DNA of 64,000 nt from Tetradesmus obliquus (GCA_030272155.1 CP126205.1:2220501-2284500), one strand, 5' to 3'; positions 1 to 13,724 are shown, counted from the first letter of the stretch. Notes: generated from the letters alone by a model not told the origin. A program made the numbers and translations.

Positions 1-3000
1 GCCAACACGCCCCATGCATGCTCACCTGCTGCCGCACACCAGCACCTGGGCGTCCAGCACACCATCCCTGGCATCCTCCGCTGCAGCACCCCACTCACAC
101 AGCGACCCCAGCGCCGCATCAGCCGCACATCTGTCATACAGGCTGCCAGCAGCAAACTGCACACTGCCAAGTACCCGCAAGCTGATGCTAGGAGGACTTG
201 GCGGCAGCGCTGCTGCTGTCAAAGATATGCTGCTTGACATCGAGCTGCCAGACATGCTGAGTGCTGCTGGCTTGCCGCACACGCCGTCTGTCGTGCATGT
301 GGCCTGTGCAGTGTCGGGGTCGAGGCAGTAGGTCTCCTTGCCGGGGCACACCACCTTGATGAGGCGGCGTGCTGTTGGCGCTGCATTGCCGCTGTAGTCT
401 GCCACGCTGTACTCCACCACGTAGCTGAAGGCCTTGTCTGGCGGGGTGGGCAGGCTGGTGTCGACGGCACCTGCAGCAGCCACAGCAGCCAGGCACAGCA
501 AACACAACCATCTGATCATCTACGTCCTTCAGCACCTTCATAGACAGTCATGCAGGAATGAGGAGCTTTGTAGAGAAAGACACCACGGCAGGCGGTGTAC
601 CAGGCTGCGGTGCTTCTTGAAGCTGACTTCGCACCGATGCAGAGTAGTGGCAAAGGGCCTGCAAGAGGGTTGGCCAGCGCGCGCACCTGCCCCGAAGGCC
701 TGCACCTTGCTGGTGAGGTTCCCGTCCACAGCATCAGTCGCAGCCGCGCCCGCATCCTCCCAGCTGCTGCGCCAGGCCACGCTCTCCATCAGCATGATGG
801 CACCAGCAGGCGTGACTGCTGCGGTGCCGTTGCCCAGCAGCTTGAGCTGCGGCGGCGTCTTGTCAGCAGGAGGCACGTAGCGGGCCGCGCTGGCTGCTGG
901 GGAGGCGGCACCGCCCATCGCTGCTGCGAGCGCCTTGCTGCATACTCCCTTGAAGGAGCAGCTGGAGAGGTCTGCGCACCAGCGCTCAGGAGCAGCACAC
1001 CTGCACCATGCAGCAGATCACGTGGTGCAATTTGCTGCACAACAGCCAGCGCTGCTACATTTGGCACATCATCAACAGCTGTTACACTGATATAACATCA
1101 TAAGAGGTATGCAGCTGCACTAAAGATGGATGGCACGCTGACATGCGCACTTACCGAGGGGTGACGCCAACATAACGCCTGACAGGAGTCGCCTGATTCC
1201 CTGCATTGTCCCTAGCCCTGTAGGTGATCACGTACACTTGCTCAATGCCTGAAGCAGTTGCTAACGGCAGCGATGTCTGGGCAGCAGCCAAAACTGTGTT
1301 GCTGCAGGCTATGCTGGTGTTAGTCTCCGGGTTGACCGTTGCCATCCAAGCCTGCCAGGTGCACAGCTGTATGGTGCGACGAATCATGACTGTGTTGCCA
1401 TCAATGTTGTCACCAACAGTGGCCCCTGCATCTTCGTAAACCTCTGCTTGCAAAACCTTCACCATGACATCCCCTAGCAAAGTCAAGCGCGGTGGCTCTG
1501 TGTCAACCACCCTGCTCATGTCAACTGCAGGCTGTTCGTTTGCGGCTGCAGCTGTTGCCGCCGTGAGTGTGCTGACATCCACGTCAAGCACTTGCAGAGC
1601 TGGAGTGGCTGCGCTGCTGTTGTCGCTGCTGCTGTCTGGCCCTGCTGTTGGTGCTAGGAAGGCTGCCCCATCCACAGGCTCCTTTCCAGGCATAGCCACT
1701 GTCACGTTTGACACCTGGGCGCCACCAGGCTTCAAGCCTGGGTAGGCATCACTGGTGAAAGCCAGCTGCGGCAGCTTGGTGAGCAGGAATGCAAAGTACT
1801 GCAGCGCTGACAGGCCCTCAAAGGGCGAGTCAATGCTGCTGTAGTCGGCAGGGAAGTGCATCTGCAGGACAGGTAGAATACGCACAGTTGTGCGAAGGGT
1901 TACTCAAGTATCACCATGGCATGAATTCAACATCTGCCAAACAGCTTCTGCAATGTGGGACACCACTGCATTTGCGGTATGGGCGGCGTGTGAATACGAT
2001 GTGCGCACAACACAGGATGCAGCAACACCTTTGTTATCTACTTACAGTGACGTTTGCCGTGACTGGTGCTGTGGTCAGCAAGAGCACCTCTGCCCACTCT
2101 GGACTTGTTAGACGGCCTTGAGCCGCAACAATCGCTGCCAGATCGGTTGTCAGTGAGGGCCCGTACGCAGATGCAGAGACGTTGGGAAGCTTGACAGTGA
2201 ACTGCATGCACGGATTTGCCAAGGGATTAAATATCACTATCTCTGCCGGCAGTGCTGCTGTGGTGTTATCAGCCGCGGTGGGCTCAGGTGGGGCACTGCC
2301 AGCTGGTCCAATACTCTTGTATGTTACAAGAGCCTTTCCAGAGTTGCCGACGGCCAGGTACATGGTTGTTGAGGACATGCTCCTGAAGGTGTATGTGAAG
2401 GAATATGATCCAGGGAATAGCTCCATCCATGAAGAAGGGTAGAACCTCTGCACAACTATGTTTGGGTCTGAAGCGACACATACTTGGTTGGCAACTAACC
2501 CTGAATCCTGTGCGTCAACATACATTCCTTGCCGGCAAGCATCCAGCTTGTCGTTCATTGCAAGCCTGGCCCCAATGATGCTTGTCGCATTGTCCAGTAT
2601 CGGGTCTGGTGCATTGCAATCGTTGGTTGAGCAGCACGTGACTGCTTCGAGCAAGGAATCTGGCTGCTGTGACATCCATTGCATTTGGTAGCATTGGGAA
2701 AGGGTCAGTGGGTAGTATGCCCAGCCGCCTACACCTGGCACTGCTTCATATCCCTGACAATCCTCGCCTGGTGCGCACAACGACATCTTGTAGCTTGCAC
2801 AGATGAAGGGCTCACTGAACTGTTGTGTGGAGTTCACACTGGTATCACTGGTGGAGTTGATAGTAGAACTCCAAGTGACATTGTTGAGCCCACTCGTTGA
2901 CACATTTGTTCCATTAGTAATGCTGCCGTTGACGTTGAGGACAGGCGTGCGCCATGTGGTGACAGTGCTGTTGTACAGCAGGGACTCAGCTGCTGGCCCC

Positions 3001-6000
3001 CCTTGGTCAGCGCTGGTGAAGCAGGAGATGACGGGTGTGTTTGGTGCTTGCGTGGTCAGGACCTACGACAAAGAAGGAGATGGATACACACTGCTTGTTC
3101 AGCACTTCTGCAGTAAGATGCCTCTGCAACACCGCAGCACTGCAGAGTAGTGCATTAGAGAAGACGGCTGCTCCACAACAGCCAACCCACCTGTGTGACT
3201 GCATCCAGTGTCCGATCGGGCTTGTTGCACAGCTGCATGTCGCAGCAAAATACGTGCCTGTCGAGCCCTGCACTGTTTTGCAGACTGGCGCATGCAGTGA
3301 AAGGCATGGAGCCGTATCGCCAAGACCATTTGCCAGGCACTGTCTCCACCTCCATGCCGTAACATATGGTTGGGTCAGCCTGCCCCATTCCTGCTGTGTT
3401 GCTCCTGTTGGCATGGGTTTCCCCAGGATAGACAGCAGGCGGCAGCTCCGGCAGAATGCTGTCGCCAAATTCCAAGCTGTGGTAGCAGGTGATTGTGTCT
3501 GCAGAAGCAGCAGTGTGCCAAGCAGCAGCCGAGCATTATGAGCCTGAGATAGAGATACATGAGATAGAAATACATTAGTCCAAATATGGGCATGCAGAGC
3601 AAGGAAAACCAACTTGCTGGCCACATGGCTGGAAACAACAGTACACTAGCACTACTGCTGAAAGTTGCTGCGCAATTGTCAAACATCAGCACAATGCATA
3701 GCGGCTGACCGTGCTGTGTGGATAATCTGCTCACCTTCCTCTCCTACGTAGATGTAGCTGTCATTGTACAGCTCCCTCACGGCTGCGGCTGGGACTGCAT
3801 TGTTGTACTTGTCCCGCAAGTGAATGCTTGATGTCACAACAGCGCCAACGCTGGGCTGTGTTGGTGCGGTAAATGAGGCATAGCTGTAGAATGCTTCTGG
3901 GATGGCGGCCAGGACATCCACATACAGAGGACTCCCCAGCACAGTCATGCCAGGGACAGATGCGGGAGGAACCACCTTCAATCTGTACTGGCCAGTCTGC
4001 AGGTTGAACGGCACCCATTGCAGGCAGCAGGCTAGGTGCGACTGGTGGTTCCACATGCAAAGAGACATTCAGAAGGCTTGCGGAAGACACATGGATGCAT
4101 GCATGCATTTTGCTTCCATAGGTATCTATATATGTCTAGCTGGCCAAAGAAAGAGCTGTAGGCTGTGGCGGCAATGCGTCCGCGTGTGCGCGCCTAACAG
4201 CACTTGTTGCTGGTCAGCAATGCCATGGCAGCAGCTGCAGCCCCTGAGGAAGTCAGAACACCTCATCCATGCGCAGCGCGACATGTTTGCTCAATGCACA
4301 GCAAGCTGCTGCAGCTGTCATTACGAACGCATGTGCCTGCTGTAAGCTCGGATGCGAGCCGCTATGCTGGTGACAAACGGCACACACAGATGCTGCCAGC
4401 TGCCATGGGCTGCCCACCTGTGTGAGATTGCCGCCAGACACATTCATTTTCCAAAAGTACACCATGCCAGGTGACACATTCCACTCAAACATGAAGCCAA
4501 GGTCAGCATTGCTGCCATCAGGCCGCAGCAGCTCCACACGCCAGCCAGTGCCTGCTAAGCTGGCAAAGCTTGAGTTGCTGCTGTTCAGCTGGACAGCAAT
4601 TGGCTGGCCTGCCACTGCCCTTGAAGTCAAGTTCAGTGTGTCCAGCATGGCATACAGAGTAGGATTTGCAGGTGGTGGTGGTGACGATGATGGTGACGAT
4701 GGTGGTGATGATGGTGGTGATGATGGTGGTAGTGCTGCACATGGCGTGCTGCAGTCTGTAGGGATCATGGTATCTGCAATGCATAAACAATGCATAAACA
4801 GAAGCAACAGTAACAGCATTATTCTGAGAGTGCAGCATGTGTTGCATGACGGCATTGCATAACAAGCAGTAGTATTGAATTATCTGCAAACGATTGGCTC
4901 TTATGCTCAGCACTGCCCTCTTGAGCTTCTCGTAACTTACTTGCTGTAAGGTAGCTGTAAGCTGGCAGCATGCTCTGCCACCAAGCAGGCAGTGCACCAC
5001 AGACGCACGGGTTGTCGGACATGTCGATACCATAAAACCCTGAAGTCCCATTGACCTTGGCAGACCACTCGTCAGGAATAGAGCCTGCAAAGTGCATCTA
5101 TTCTTGGTAGGTTAGTAAGTAAAGTATGCCGTGCAGCACGTCCTGCTGTGGCCCACCGGCAGGCAGCAGGCAAAAATATGTGCAAACGCTGCAGAAATGT
5201 GTATGCCCTGCCTCAGCATGCGCACATGCGTTGCTTGCTTGGGTGAATGCAGGTTGGTGAAGTTGAACAGCAGTCTCACCACGTAGAAAATTGCCTCTCA
5301 AATCGATCTTGATATTCTGGCCGGGCGCAATACCCTTCCAACTGCTTGGCAGAGTACCTGCAACAGAAATTAACCAGCATCAATGCCGGGACGAGCGAGT
5401 TGCTTGGACTCTGCACCTCGTGTGCCACGTCCAGCCTCTCTACCGGGTTCACTGAGCAAAGACTTTGATGGGAAGTCATTGAATGCATGCGTCAAGCACA
5501 TCCAGGCGTACCTGTCAGTGTATTGTTTGCAAGGAATAGATAGCTCAGCGGGATCCCGCCATAGGTGGTGTTGCCAGCTGATTCAGTGCTGTTCAAGCCC
5601 CACTCCTCAGGCAGCGTGCCAGACAGTCGGTTGGAAGAAAGGGCCAGGTACAGGGAGCGGTTTGAAGCCACCCAGCTGTAGCAAAGCAGACGTGGGTGGA
5701 AAATGTGTCACGAGCTCACCCCAAGCAATCCACGCCATGCCATGGGCAAGCATTGTCCATGCAGCATGCAGCAGTGACAGAATATATGCACCATACAGAA
5801 TGCAGCATACAAGGATGCAGCCTAGGCAATCACCTGCTGGGAAGTGAGCCACTCAAGGAGTTATTCCTCAATGACAAATAACTCATCCTGCACGCAACAC
5901 AACTCAGAAGGTAAGCTGGGCAAGTAAGATCGATGGTGTAGTGTGCTGTTGAGTAGTGATTGAGCGGCGGCACGCCAGCAATGGCAACCTGAAACGGCAT

Positions 6001-9000
6001 ACATCATACATGCATGAAGACTGCAAGAGACGCCCCATGACTTCATACGGCTGTGGCATGCTGCAAGATTGTCAGCAGGAATGTGTGGTACTTTAAACTT
6101 GGTGACCTGCAGTTTGTCAGACCTGTTGGGGTCAAGCATCTCCGCCGGCAAGCTACCCTGCAGCCCCATTGCCTCAAGCGCGACCTCCTGTGTCTGTGCA
6201 ACGCCAGGTCGCTTGATGAAGGCAAGCCAATCCGCCAGGGTTGACGTCAGCCCAGTAACATTTCGTAGGTCCAGATCAATCAGCATGGTCAGGTTGGAGT
6301 AACTGCTGGGCAGCTGACCTGTGAGTGACATATTCCACAGGTACAGTTGTTGGAGATTCTGCAGCCGGCTCCATTCTGGAGGCAGCGTGCCCAGATTGTT
6401 CCGCCCACCAGATAGGACCAGGCTGCGTAGCTGGCTCAAGCTGCCCAAGCTGCTGGGCAAGGGGCCAGAGCTGACTACAGCATCCCGCAGCCGCAGGGTT
6501 TTCAGCATAGTCATATTTGACAGCGCATCTGGAAGCTGCTGCAGTACGAAGCCACTGCTGCTGAAATCAATCGTGGTGATCCTGCAGCATGTTAAGCAAG
6601 ATTGCAGCGTAGGAGAGTGCCCCTCTGGTCATCAAACACCACACCTCCCTGAATCATATACGTCGCAGCATATACCTGCAAAGAACTATAGCTGCGTATG
6701 CATCAGACCACATGCATGTATGAATAGCTTGCCTGGCAACGCAATTAGGTAACGGGCCTTATACTTGGAGCTGAGGCTTGGCAGACACTGCTTTCCGCCC
6801 TCGAACTTGGGACCAGAAACATAACTGATCATCCTCATCAGCAGCATTGCACACACCAGACACCAGGCATGTGTTCGAGTACCAACAAACACACTGCACT
6901 TGCCTGCCATTGCTGCAGGAGATGCCGTAGAAATTGCAGTTATACCCATAACCAGAATTCTGCCCACATGTGGTCTCATTGTAGGCACAGGAACTGCAGT
7001 TCAAGCTGCTGTCATGGCATGGGTTGATGCCCTCGTTGAAGGAGAGCACGTAGGTCGAGAGGCCAGGGCGACCACCAGAAACAACGGCTTTGAAGGCCAT
7101 AAGTGCTGCGATGCGCACACAAAGACCAGTCAAAAGCAGCAACAGCAGCACAAATACACACCGATTGCACAGAGGAAGTGGTCAGAAGACTTTATCTACG
7201 GCTGCCAACACAGTGTGGGCATGGCGGACAAAGGCAGCAGTGACAGTATTTGCCAGCCTGAGGGTTTTGGCAACTTAGGGCTGGCAGCGCGTGATATGTG
7301 GAGATTCAAACTGCCTTATGGCCCTGGTGCATGACGGCACAACATGCACTGCACATACAACCAACGTCTGTAACGCTCTATATCGAGGGCAGATTATAGC
7401 AGTATGGTGCTTGCTGTGACACATGTGAATGAGGAAAATTAGTTCACTTCTAACTCATCAGCCACGGCTAGTTGTGCCTGTTACGACACCCACCGTTGCT
7501 GTCGCCTGAGGCACACACAGGCACGCTTGGATTTGCCGTGCAAAAAGGCATTGCGGGTGATGACTGTGATGGTGGGGATTGCGATGACAGTGGTGAGGAC
7601 GGTGATGATGGTGGTGGCGATGACGGCGATGGTGGCGATGGTGGTTGTGCCGCACATGGCGCGCTGCAGTCGGTGGGGATCATGGTATCTGCAGTGCAAA
7701 AAGGCAAGGGCAGCAGCAGCAGCAGAACCGCTAATGAGCAAGCACGGCATATCAGGTCAAATTCAGCAGAACGGTTGTTGATGGGTAGTATAGGCAGGTT
7801 GCCAGGTGCTTTGTACTTGTCGCCCTTCGCCACAGCTTACTTGCAGTAAGGTGATCGGCAGTGTCACCGTAGCTGTAGTCATAGAAAGCAGTCTCCAACG
7901 CCGGCCACCAAGCTGGCAAGGCACCACAGATGCATGGGTTGTCGGACACATCAACGTCGTAAAACCCTGAGGAGCCGTTGATCTTGGCAGACCACTCTGC
8001 AGGAATAGAACCTGCAAAGGCAGCACACATCACCGCGCATCATGTTTCCCACGCAGAGCTTCATGCCGTGTTTGAGTGAAGCTGCACGTGGTGCCTTCGT
8101 GCCATCTTACTGCTCGCTGCTGGAATGTGCTGCCCTGTCCACAAGCATGCACGCATACAATGCTTGCTGTGGTAATGTTGTGCAGTCACACAACAGTGGC
8201 ATTCTCACCATGTAACTGATTGCCTTTCAGGACGATGACAATCTTGTTGCCAGGAGCAATACCTGACCAACTGCTTGGTAGTGTACCTGCAACAGAACAC
8301 AACATTGTGTTGAGTGCCAGGCCGTGCAGGTGGCTTGCACACGACGCCGTTGGCCACATGCAGCCTATTGGTATTCTAGGGGCAAAGTGTTCAGGTCAAG
8401 GATATTGCTGTGCAATGCATTCCTTTAAGCACCTCGAGGCGCACCTGTAAGCATGTTGTTTGATAATATCAGATTGTTCAGTGGCGCCCCTGTTGATGTG
8501 TTGCCTGCTGCATCAGTGTTGTTCATGCCCCATGCTTCGGGCAGCGTGCCGGACAGTTGGTTGAAAGAGAGGTCCAGAGTCATGGAGTTATAGGAAGACA
8601 GAGGGGTCACCCAGCTGCAACAACACAAAGGGGTGCACGTAAGTGAAGAATCTGTCGGCAAGTGGCCCACAGCAGTTCACGCTGAACCTTGGACGGGCAG
8701 TGTCGTTGCAGCATGCATCCATGGATAGCAATGGTGTAACAGGTGCAGCATGCAGCACACAGCACGGCACACCAACAATGCAGCCCAGGCGATTACCTGT
8801 TAGGAAGTGTGCCGCTCAAGTTATTGTTGCGCAACACCAAGAAATCCAGCCTGCACGCAACACCGGTGGTGGTCAAATTGACGGTCAGCTTGACGAGCAA
8901 TGCTGGTGCAGCGTGCTGTCTGGCAATCGCAAGCTGCAGCACTTCAACAACGGTGCATGCAGGCATGCATCTATGGGTGCAAAAGTACGCTCAGCGCATA

Positions 9001-10562
9001 CTGTTGTACCATCCTGCAAGCCGTCGTACACTTGGTATGACATTTCTATGCTGGTCAGCCACTCCTGCAAGGCGGCTCACCTGTTGGGGTCGATGATGTC
9101 AGCAGGCAAGCCTCCTTGCAGCCCCATTGCCGCAAGCCACACCTGCTGCCGTGGTCCCGCCCTGGGTCGCTTTATGAAGGCATGCCAATCGGTCAGGTTC
9201 GACGTCAGTCCAGTGACGCTGGTGATGTTGACACGATAAAGCCCTGTCAGGTTGGTGTAGCTGCTGGGCAGCTGACCTGTGAGTGACATGTTGAAAAGTT
9301 CGAGCACTCCAAGGTTTTGCAGCTGACTCCACTCTGGAGGTAATGTGCCCAGGTTGTTCTGCCCACCAGCTATCTGCAGGTTGGCCAGCTGGCTCAAGCT
9401 GCCCAGGCTTCCGGGCAAGGGTCCAGAGCTGATGGTAGCATCCCGCAGCTGCAGGGAGTGCAGCATAGTAAGGTTGGACAGCACATCCGGCAGCTGTTGC
9501 AGTACTAAGCCACTGCTGCTGAAATCAATGTCTGATATCCTGCAGCAGAACAGCAGGATATGTATGCGTTAATTCAATGCAGGCAGCAGCACACATTCAG
9601 CTGCGCCCAATCATGAAAAGCTTGCAGGAACAACGCAACGAAATTGCATAAGGGTGTGCTGCCAGCTGTGCGTACGGTTGACCTCGACACTGTGAGCAAA
9701 CCCTTGAAGATTACTGCTCTCCCCTGTCATTGTTAGTACCAATGAACAAACAAGATCATCCTCACTGCCACCATCGCAGAAACCACCATTGCCAGCACTT
9801 GGTCCATACGTCACCATCAACGCACTTGCCTGCCGTTTATGCAGGCGATGCCGTAAAAGTTGCAGTATACTGGCCCAGAGGTCAGCCCACACTTGGTCTC
9901 ATTGACAGCACACGGACTGCAGGACAGGCTGCTGTCATGGCATGGGTTGATGCCCTCATCGAAGGACTGCACGTAGTTCAGGAGGCCAGGACGACCACCA
10001 GAAACAACGGCTTTGAAAGCCATGAGCGCTGCGGTGAGGCGACCATAGCGCAATCAGCAGTAGCAACAGCAGTACGCATAAGCTTGAATGTTCACACTGT
10101 ACAAAGTGTTGCTTCAAAGCAAAAGTATGGCTCACACTACTGTGGCAGCGTGTGCATGGTTGCTGTCGCGAGCAGTGAATGTGTGTACGGGCGTGTATGG
10201 AGTACGCACTGTGTGTGACAGCCTATGGCTGTAGCATGCAGGACAGGTGAAGGAACACAATGTCCGCTGATGCTGGTGTGTGCCTGCACAAACTCAGTGG
10301 CATATACGCACAAGTGTGGCACCTGCTGTGTCAGAATCAAACAAGGGAAGAACTTTACAACCACTGAATCATCCGCCACGTGTGTGCACAGTTGGTGGCA
10401 CCAGCTGCAACACCCACCATCGCTGTCGCCAGAGGCGCAAACAGGCACGCTCGGATTCGCTGTGCAAAACGAGGTTGCTCCTTCTACCGATGGTGAGTGC
10501 AAGATGAAGACCACTGTGGCCAGGCAGGCCAAGTATCGATGTAGATTGAGCATTGGAAGCAT
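1..10562 (-). CDS. Giant secreted LRR / Ly6-like / DUF5011 chimeric protein (3' end outside window)
   Basis: Multi-exon gene read right to left, cut by the left edge. The chosen ATG at 10562 opens a signal peptide (MLPMLNLHRYLACLATVVF...), then CTANPSVPVCASGDS. A phase-1 intron joins this to ALMAFKAVVSGG at about 10030, recreating the plant LRRNT_2 start (D..AL.AFK); LRRs such as GPLPGSLGSLSQLANL follow (9480-9080, 8670-8450), a Cys cap (DNPCICGALPAWW, about 7940) and a Pro/Ser hinge (about 7560-7680). The whole block then recurs (7550-4700). After it come Ig/filamin-like beta repeats (4730-4440, 4050-3740), two Cys modules ending CCxxxxCN (3480-3180, 3060-2600) and at least three DUF5011-like repeats (PPRLTLLGDVMV at about 1490; also about 860 and 300). 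Many N-x-S/T sites fit an extracellular or cell-wall protein, possibly an adhesin or receptor ectodomain. No transmembrane segment is visible in this part. Domain calls are by eye; the single-gene model rests on the exon that links hinge and second LRRNT at 7470-7700. Confidence 0.75.
2600..3480 (-). other. Two Ly6/uPAR (three-finger)-like cysteine modules
   Basis: Module 1 (about 3480-3180) runs from ITCYHSLEF through TICYGMEVE and FTACASL to VFCCDMQLCNKPD. Module 2 (about 3030-2600) runs from ISCFTSADQ through FICASYKMSLC and LSQCYQMQW to VTCCSTNDCNAPD. The closing CCxxxxCN is the signature end of Ly6/uPAR/snake-toxin folds. The Cys spacing and family assignment are read by eye; a lineage-specific Cys-rich domain converging on the same ending is the alternative. 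Confidence 0.5.
4700..10470 (-). repeat. Internal tandem duplication of a ~2.9 kb multi-exon LRR module
   Basis: Segment 10470-7560 and segment 7550-4700 have the same order of parts: CTANPSVPVCASGDS, a phase-1 intron, ALMAFKAVVSGGRPGL, the LRR block with TGQLPSSY and LADW/LTDW plus FIKRP, the SIP(A/D)EWSAK cap exon, and a Pro/Ser hinge after TMIPTDCS. Introns lie at matching positions. Coding parts are clearly alike while introns have diverged, so this is an old gene-internal duplication, not an assembly echo. Confidence 0.8.
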
Positions 10563-11331
10563 GGCATTCAAAACTAGCTAGCGTAGCTTGTTGACCTTTA
10601 ACAGTGTGAAAACGTCTGATTAAGTGCCGAGGAACCTGCTGAAGCTTCGTGATGGCAGCAATGATTGAGACCGACAGCGAGGAGAGGAGGGGTGCAGCGT
10701 GTGAAGGATTGTGAACGAACGTGCTACTAAGCTACTAGCAATGCTATGCTATGCTATTCAGCAAGCGCGTCAGCTGCACGTGGTCAAATAACTGGTCCAT
10801 CAACAAAGGTTTCGGTAGGATTCAAATCATAACATGCAACACCCCAGGGTTCTCGACACTTGCTTTGCACGTGCCGTATTGTACGGTACGCCGTGCAGAC
10901 ATGGACACTTGGCGGTTCAAAACATTTTCAATGGCACACATCAACGGAAGAACACGCCTCATTGATCAGTCACAGCTACACCAGATGCGTGGTTAGCGCA
11001 GCTCAGATGACTCACTGAGGTTGGCAACCTGTGGAGCACTTGTGCAGTGCCGGAGGCCATCATGCATGCCTAAACATGCAGCACTTGGTGCCCAATGAAA
11101 GACATCAACAATATGTCACAGACGGGCTGTAACAAGCAGCAGCCCTGAAACCTACCACGGAAGCAGAGCAGGAAAGAAGCAGCATTGCATCACCACCAGC
11201 AGGCATGCGCAGCTGTTCACTTTCAATGACCAGTGTCTGTCAGCCCCCACACTTGGCTAGACAGGATGCCATGCTGCACAGCTGCATACATACACGCACC
11301 ACTCCAGCAACTACCAGCAGGGCCACTGCAA
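10563..11331. other. Intergenic interval
   Basis: No open frame here looks coding on either strand. It should hold the promoter and 5' UTR of the leftward LRR gene and the 3' UTR of the leftward RING gene. A short run of ctatg units near 10740-10760 (gctatgctatgctat) is the only local repeat seen. Confidence 0.5.
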
Positions 11332-12975
11332 TCACCCTCGTCGCTGACTGCGTGGCATCGGCTGCTGTTGCTGCTGCCGCCGCTGTTGCTGCGCCTGCTG
11401 CACGCTGCTGTTGCTGTTGCGCGTGTTGCGCGCTACATGCCGCGATGTGGGGCCTCTGCCTGGAGTCCTTGACACTCCTTTGTGCCAATCATGGTCATCA
11501 TGATGCTCATCATCTTCTTCATCTTCATGCCAGTAATCGTCTTCATGGTAATCACACTCATTATGCTCCCCTTCGCCCCAGCCGCCAACTGCTGCTGCTG
11601 CATCGGCTGCATCGTGTGCGCCACCTGCCTGAGCTGTGGTAAGCTGCCGATCAAGCCTGCACAGGGCGGTAGTGCAAGCAGCAGCAGTGCACAGCGCGTT
11701 ATGAGCTTCACCATCGCAGACAGCAGCTGCAGGCGAGCTGCTACATGACCCCTGCAGCGTCCTGCAGCGTCTTGCAAAGCACGACCGGCACTGGTGAAGA
11801 AGGCTGTTGTTGCTTGCAGGACAGCTCAAGGGTTGCAAGGTCACTCACTGGGCCTCATCTCCAGCCACCATCAATAGCGGCACAGCTGGCTCCACTCATC
11901 TGCTGTCAGCAAAATACTGGCACTCATCTGCTGCTTGCAGGACAAGCAACCGCGTGCCACAGTGTCTGTAACACGCCCAGAGCCACTGCCTGTGCACAGC
12001 TGCCAGACGACACAGCAAGCAGCTGTCCCCCAGCAGCTCACCTGTACAAGTCCTGCAGCAGCACCTCAGCATCAAACCGCTCCTCATCTTCTAAGCTGCT
12101 CCTGCAAGGCACAGCACACACCACTTCGTTTGACTGATTTCATCTGCTTCACATGCTAAAAAAACTCTGAAATTCTATGTTAACACCAAAGCATGCTTTA
12201 CCACACACAGCTGCTGTCAGCCAAATACGGTAGCATCTCGCACTCGCTGCTTGTTGCGGTCTGTTAGCTCGCATAGCAGGCGCTGGCATGCAACAGGCGC
12301 TGTGTGCAGAAGCAACTTCCACACCTGCAGCGGTAAGGACTAACAGCTGCCATCATGCTGCACGCATGCAACGCATCTGCAGAAGATTGCGCCGGCAGCC
12401 GCTGCCACTACTGCACTCAAAGATAGATACTAATCACAAACCACGTGACAACACCCACAAAGCCCGCGAACCTGTAGCTGCTGAGCACGCCCTGCACGTC
12501 CTGTATGCTGTCCAAGCAGCGCTGCATCTGCCAGCCGCCGCCTTTCCTGCCGCAGCCATATGCCTCCGTGTACAGCCTGTTGTGCAGCGCATTGGCACGT
12601 GACAGCAGCCTGCACAGCAGCACAGGGCAGCAGCTATGTGAGGTTTTGTTTGAACAACTGCAGCGCATGCTGGGGCAGCCATGGCAGTGTATGCATAGCA
12701 ATGGCAACCAGAAGAACGCCAGGATCCAGCACACTGCTGTGCCCGCCACAGGCTGGTGCAGCTGCTCACACCAACTGCACTAGGAAGCTACTTGTGACAA
12801 AGATGTTTTCTAATACCACATGCCAGGCAGCTGCTGCACGTACCGATGGGGTCCACATCCATGACCTGCCCTTCTCAGACTGCTGCTGCTGCTGCTGCTG
12901 CTGCCTTGCTACTGCTGCCACAACATGGCCACATTGACGCTCATGCTGCCACTGCTTGTGCTGCTCCTGCTGTCG

Positions 12976-13016
<41 letters not shown>

Positions 13017-13724
13017 AACACACCTGCCGACTTCCCCTAAGAAGTAGCTGTGGTCCAGGCAGCTCAGATCCGGCTCTGTATGAAGCACAGACACGCATGC
13101 ACATGTTACAAACAAGCAAGCCTGTAGGCCAGTATCGGCAGCAGCAACACCTGCCAAATGCAGCTGTGCAACCGTCAACATAAAGCATTCATTCCTGTTG
13201 ATGTTTCTATCGGCTGGTCCTGTTTCCATCGGCTGCTGGTCCTCTAAAAGCATGCATGGAGGGTTTCAAGCTGCTGCTGCTCTCCTCACCTTCTGACGCT
13301 TGCTCCCCAGTTGCTGGTTGTGCTGCCTGCTCTGTGCCATCTGCCAGCACTAGCACTGTGATTGCTGTGCGGCAGATGGGGCACAGGGGGCTGCGCCTAG
13401 TGGATGTCCACTGATGAAGGCAGTGGTAGCTGCACCGGCATGCAGTGCCAGCAGGAGCACAGTAGTCAGGCCTATGCCAGGCTGGATGCTGCTGCTGTTG
13501 CTCTTAAGGTGCATGGCTGTCAGTAACAAATTTAAACAAAAGGATGTTGCGTTGATGCAAGTAGGAGTCGTGCAGCACGCACTGTGGGCGCTTTCAGGAA
13601 GTTCACTTCGGGCAACAACGTCTCACCAGAATGCATGGCTGCAGCCCTTCACAGAGGCTGCATCTGATACTTCTGCCATGCATATTCTGCAGACATTGGT
13701 GTCATCCTCTGCTGCGCTAGCCAT
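11332..13724 (-). CDS. RING-HC (C3HC4) E3 ubiquitin ligase
   Basis: The ATG at 13724 starts MASAAEDDTNVCRICMAEVSD. Exon 1 (13724-13627) ends in phase 2 and joins exon 2 (13429-13290), giving a complete C3HC4 RING: CRIC, GCSHAFC, YHC, then LCPICRTAI. All eight zinc ligands appear only after splicing, which supports the junction. Later exons are less certain: a poly-Q stretch near 13010-12840, a basic segment with ANALHNRLYTEAYGCG at 12600-12470, an acidic exon LEDEERFDAEVLLQDLY at 12107-12053, and a His/Asp-rich tail (DYHEDDYWHEDEEDDEHH) followed by an Arg-rich end near 11580-11335. RING proteins recruit E2-ubiquitin; no substrate domain is recognisable. Exon order after the RING, and the stop, are inferred. 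Confidence 0.65.
12980..13013. repeat. (CTG)n microsatellite
   Basis: Uninterrupted run of about 11 CTG/GCT triplets, read as poly-Q in the leftward RING gene. Only the Q frame stays open across the neighbouring bases; the Ser and Ala frames hit stops shortly after. Confidence 0.85.

Noticed and set aside
7090-7151. Second gene start (MLLLLLLTGLCVRIAALMAFK) within the LRR region
   Set aside because: The hydrophobic run is intron sequence before an acceptor; the phase-1 join to CASGDSN recreates LRRNT and the same intron exists in the first module.
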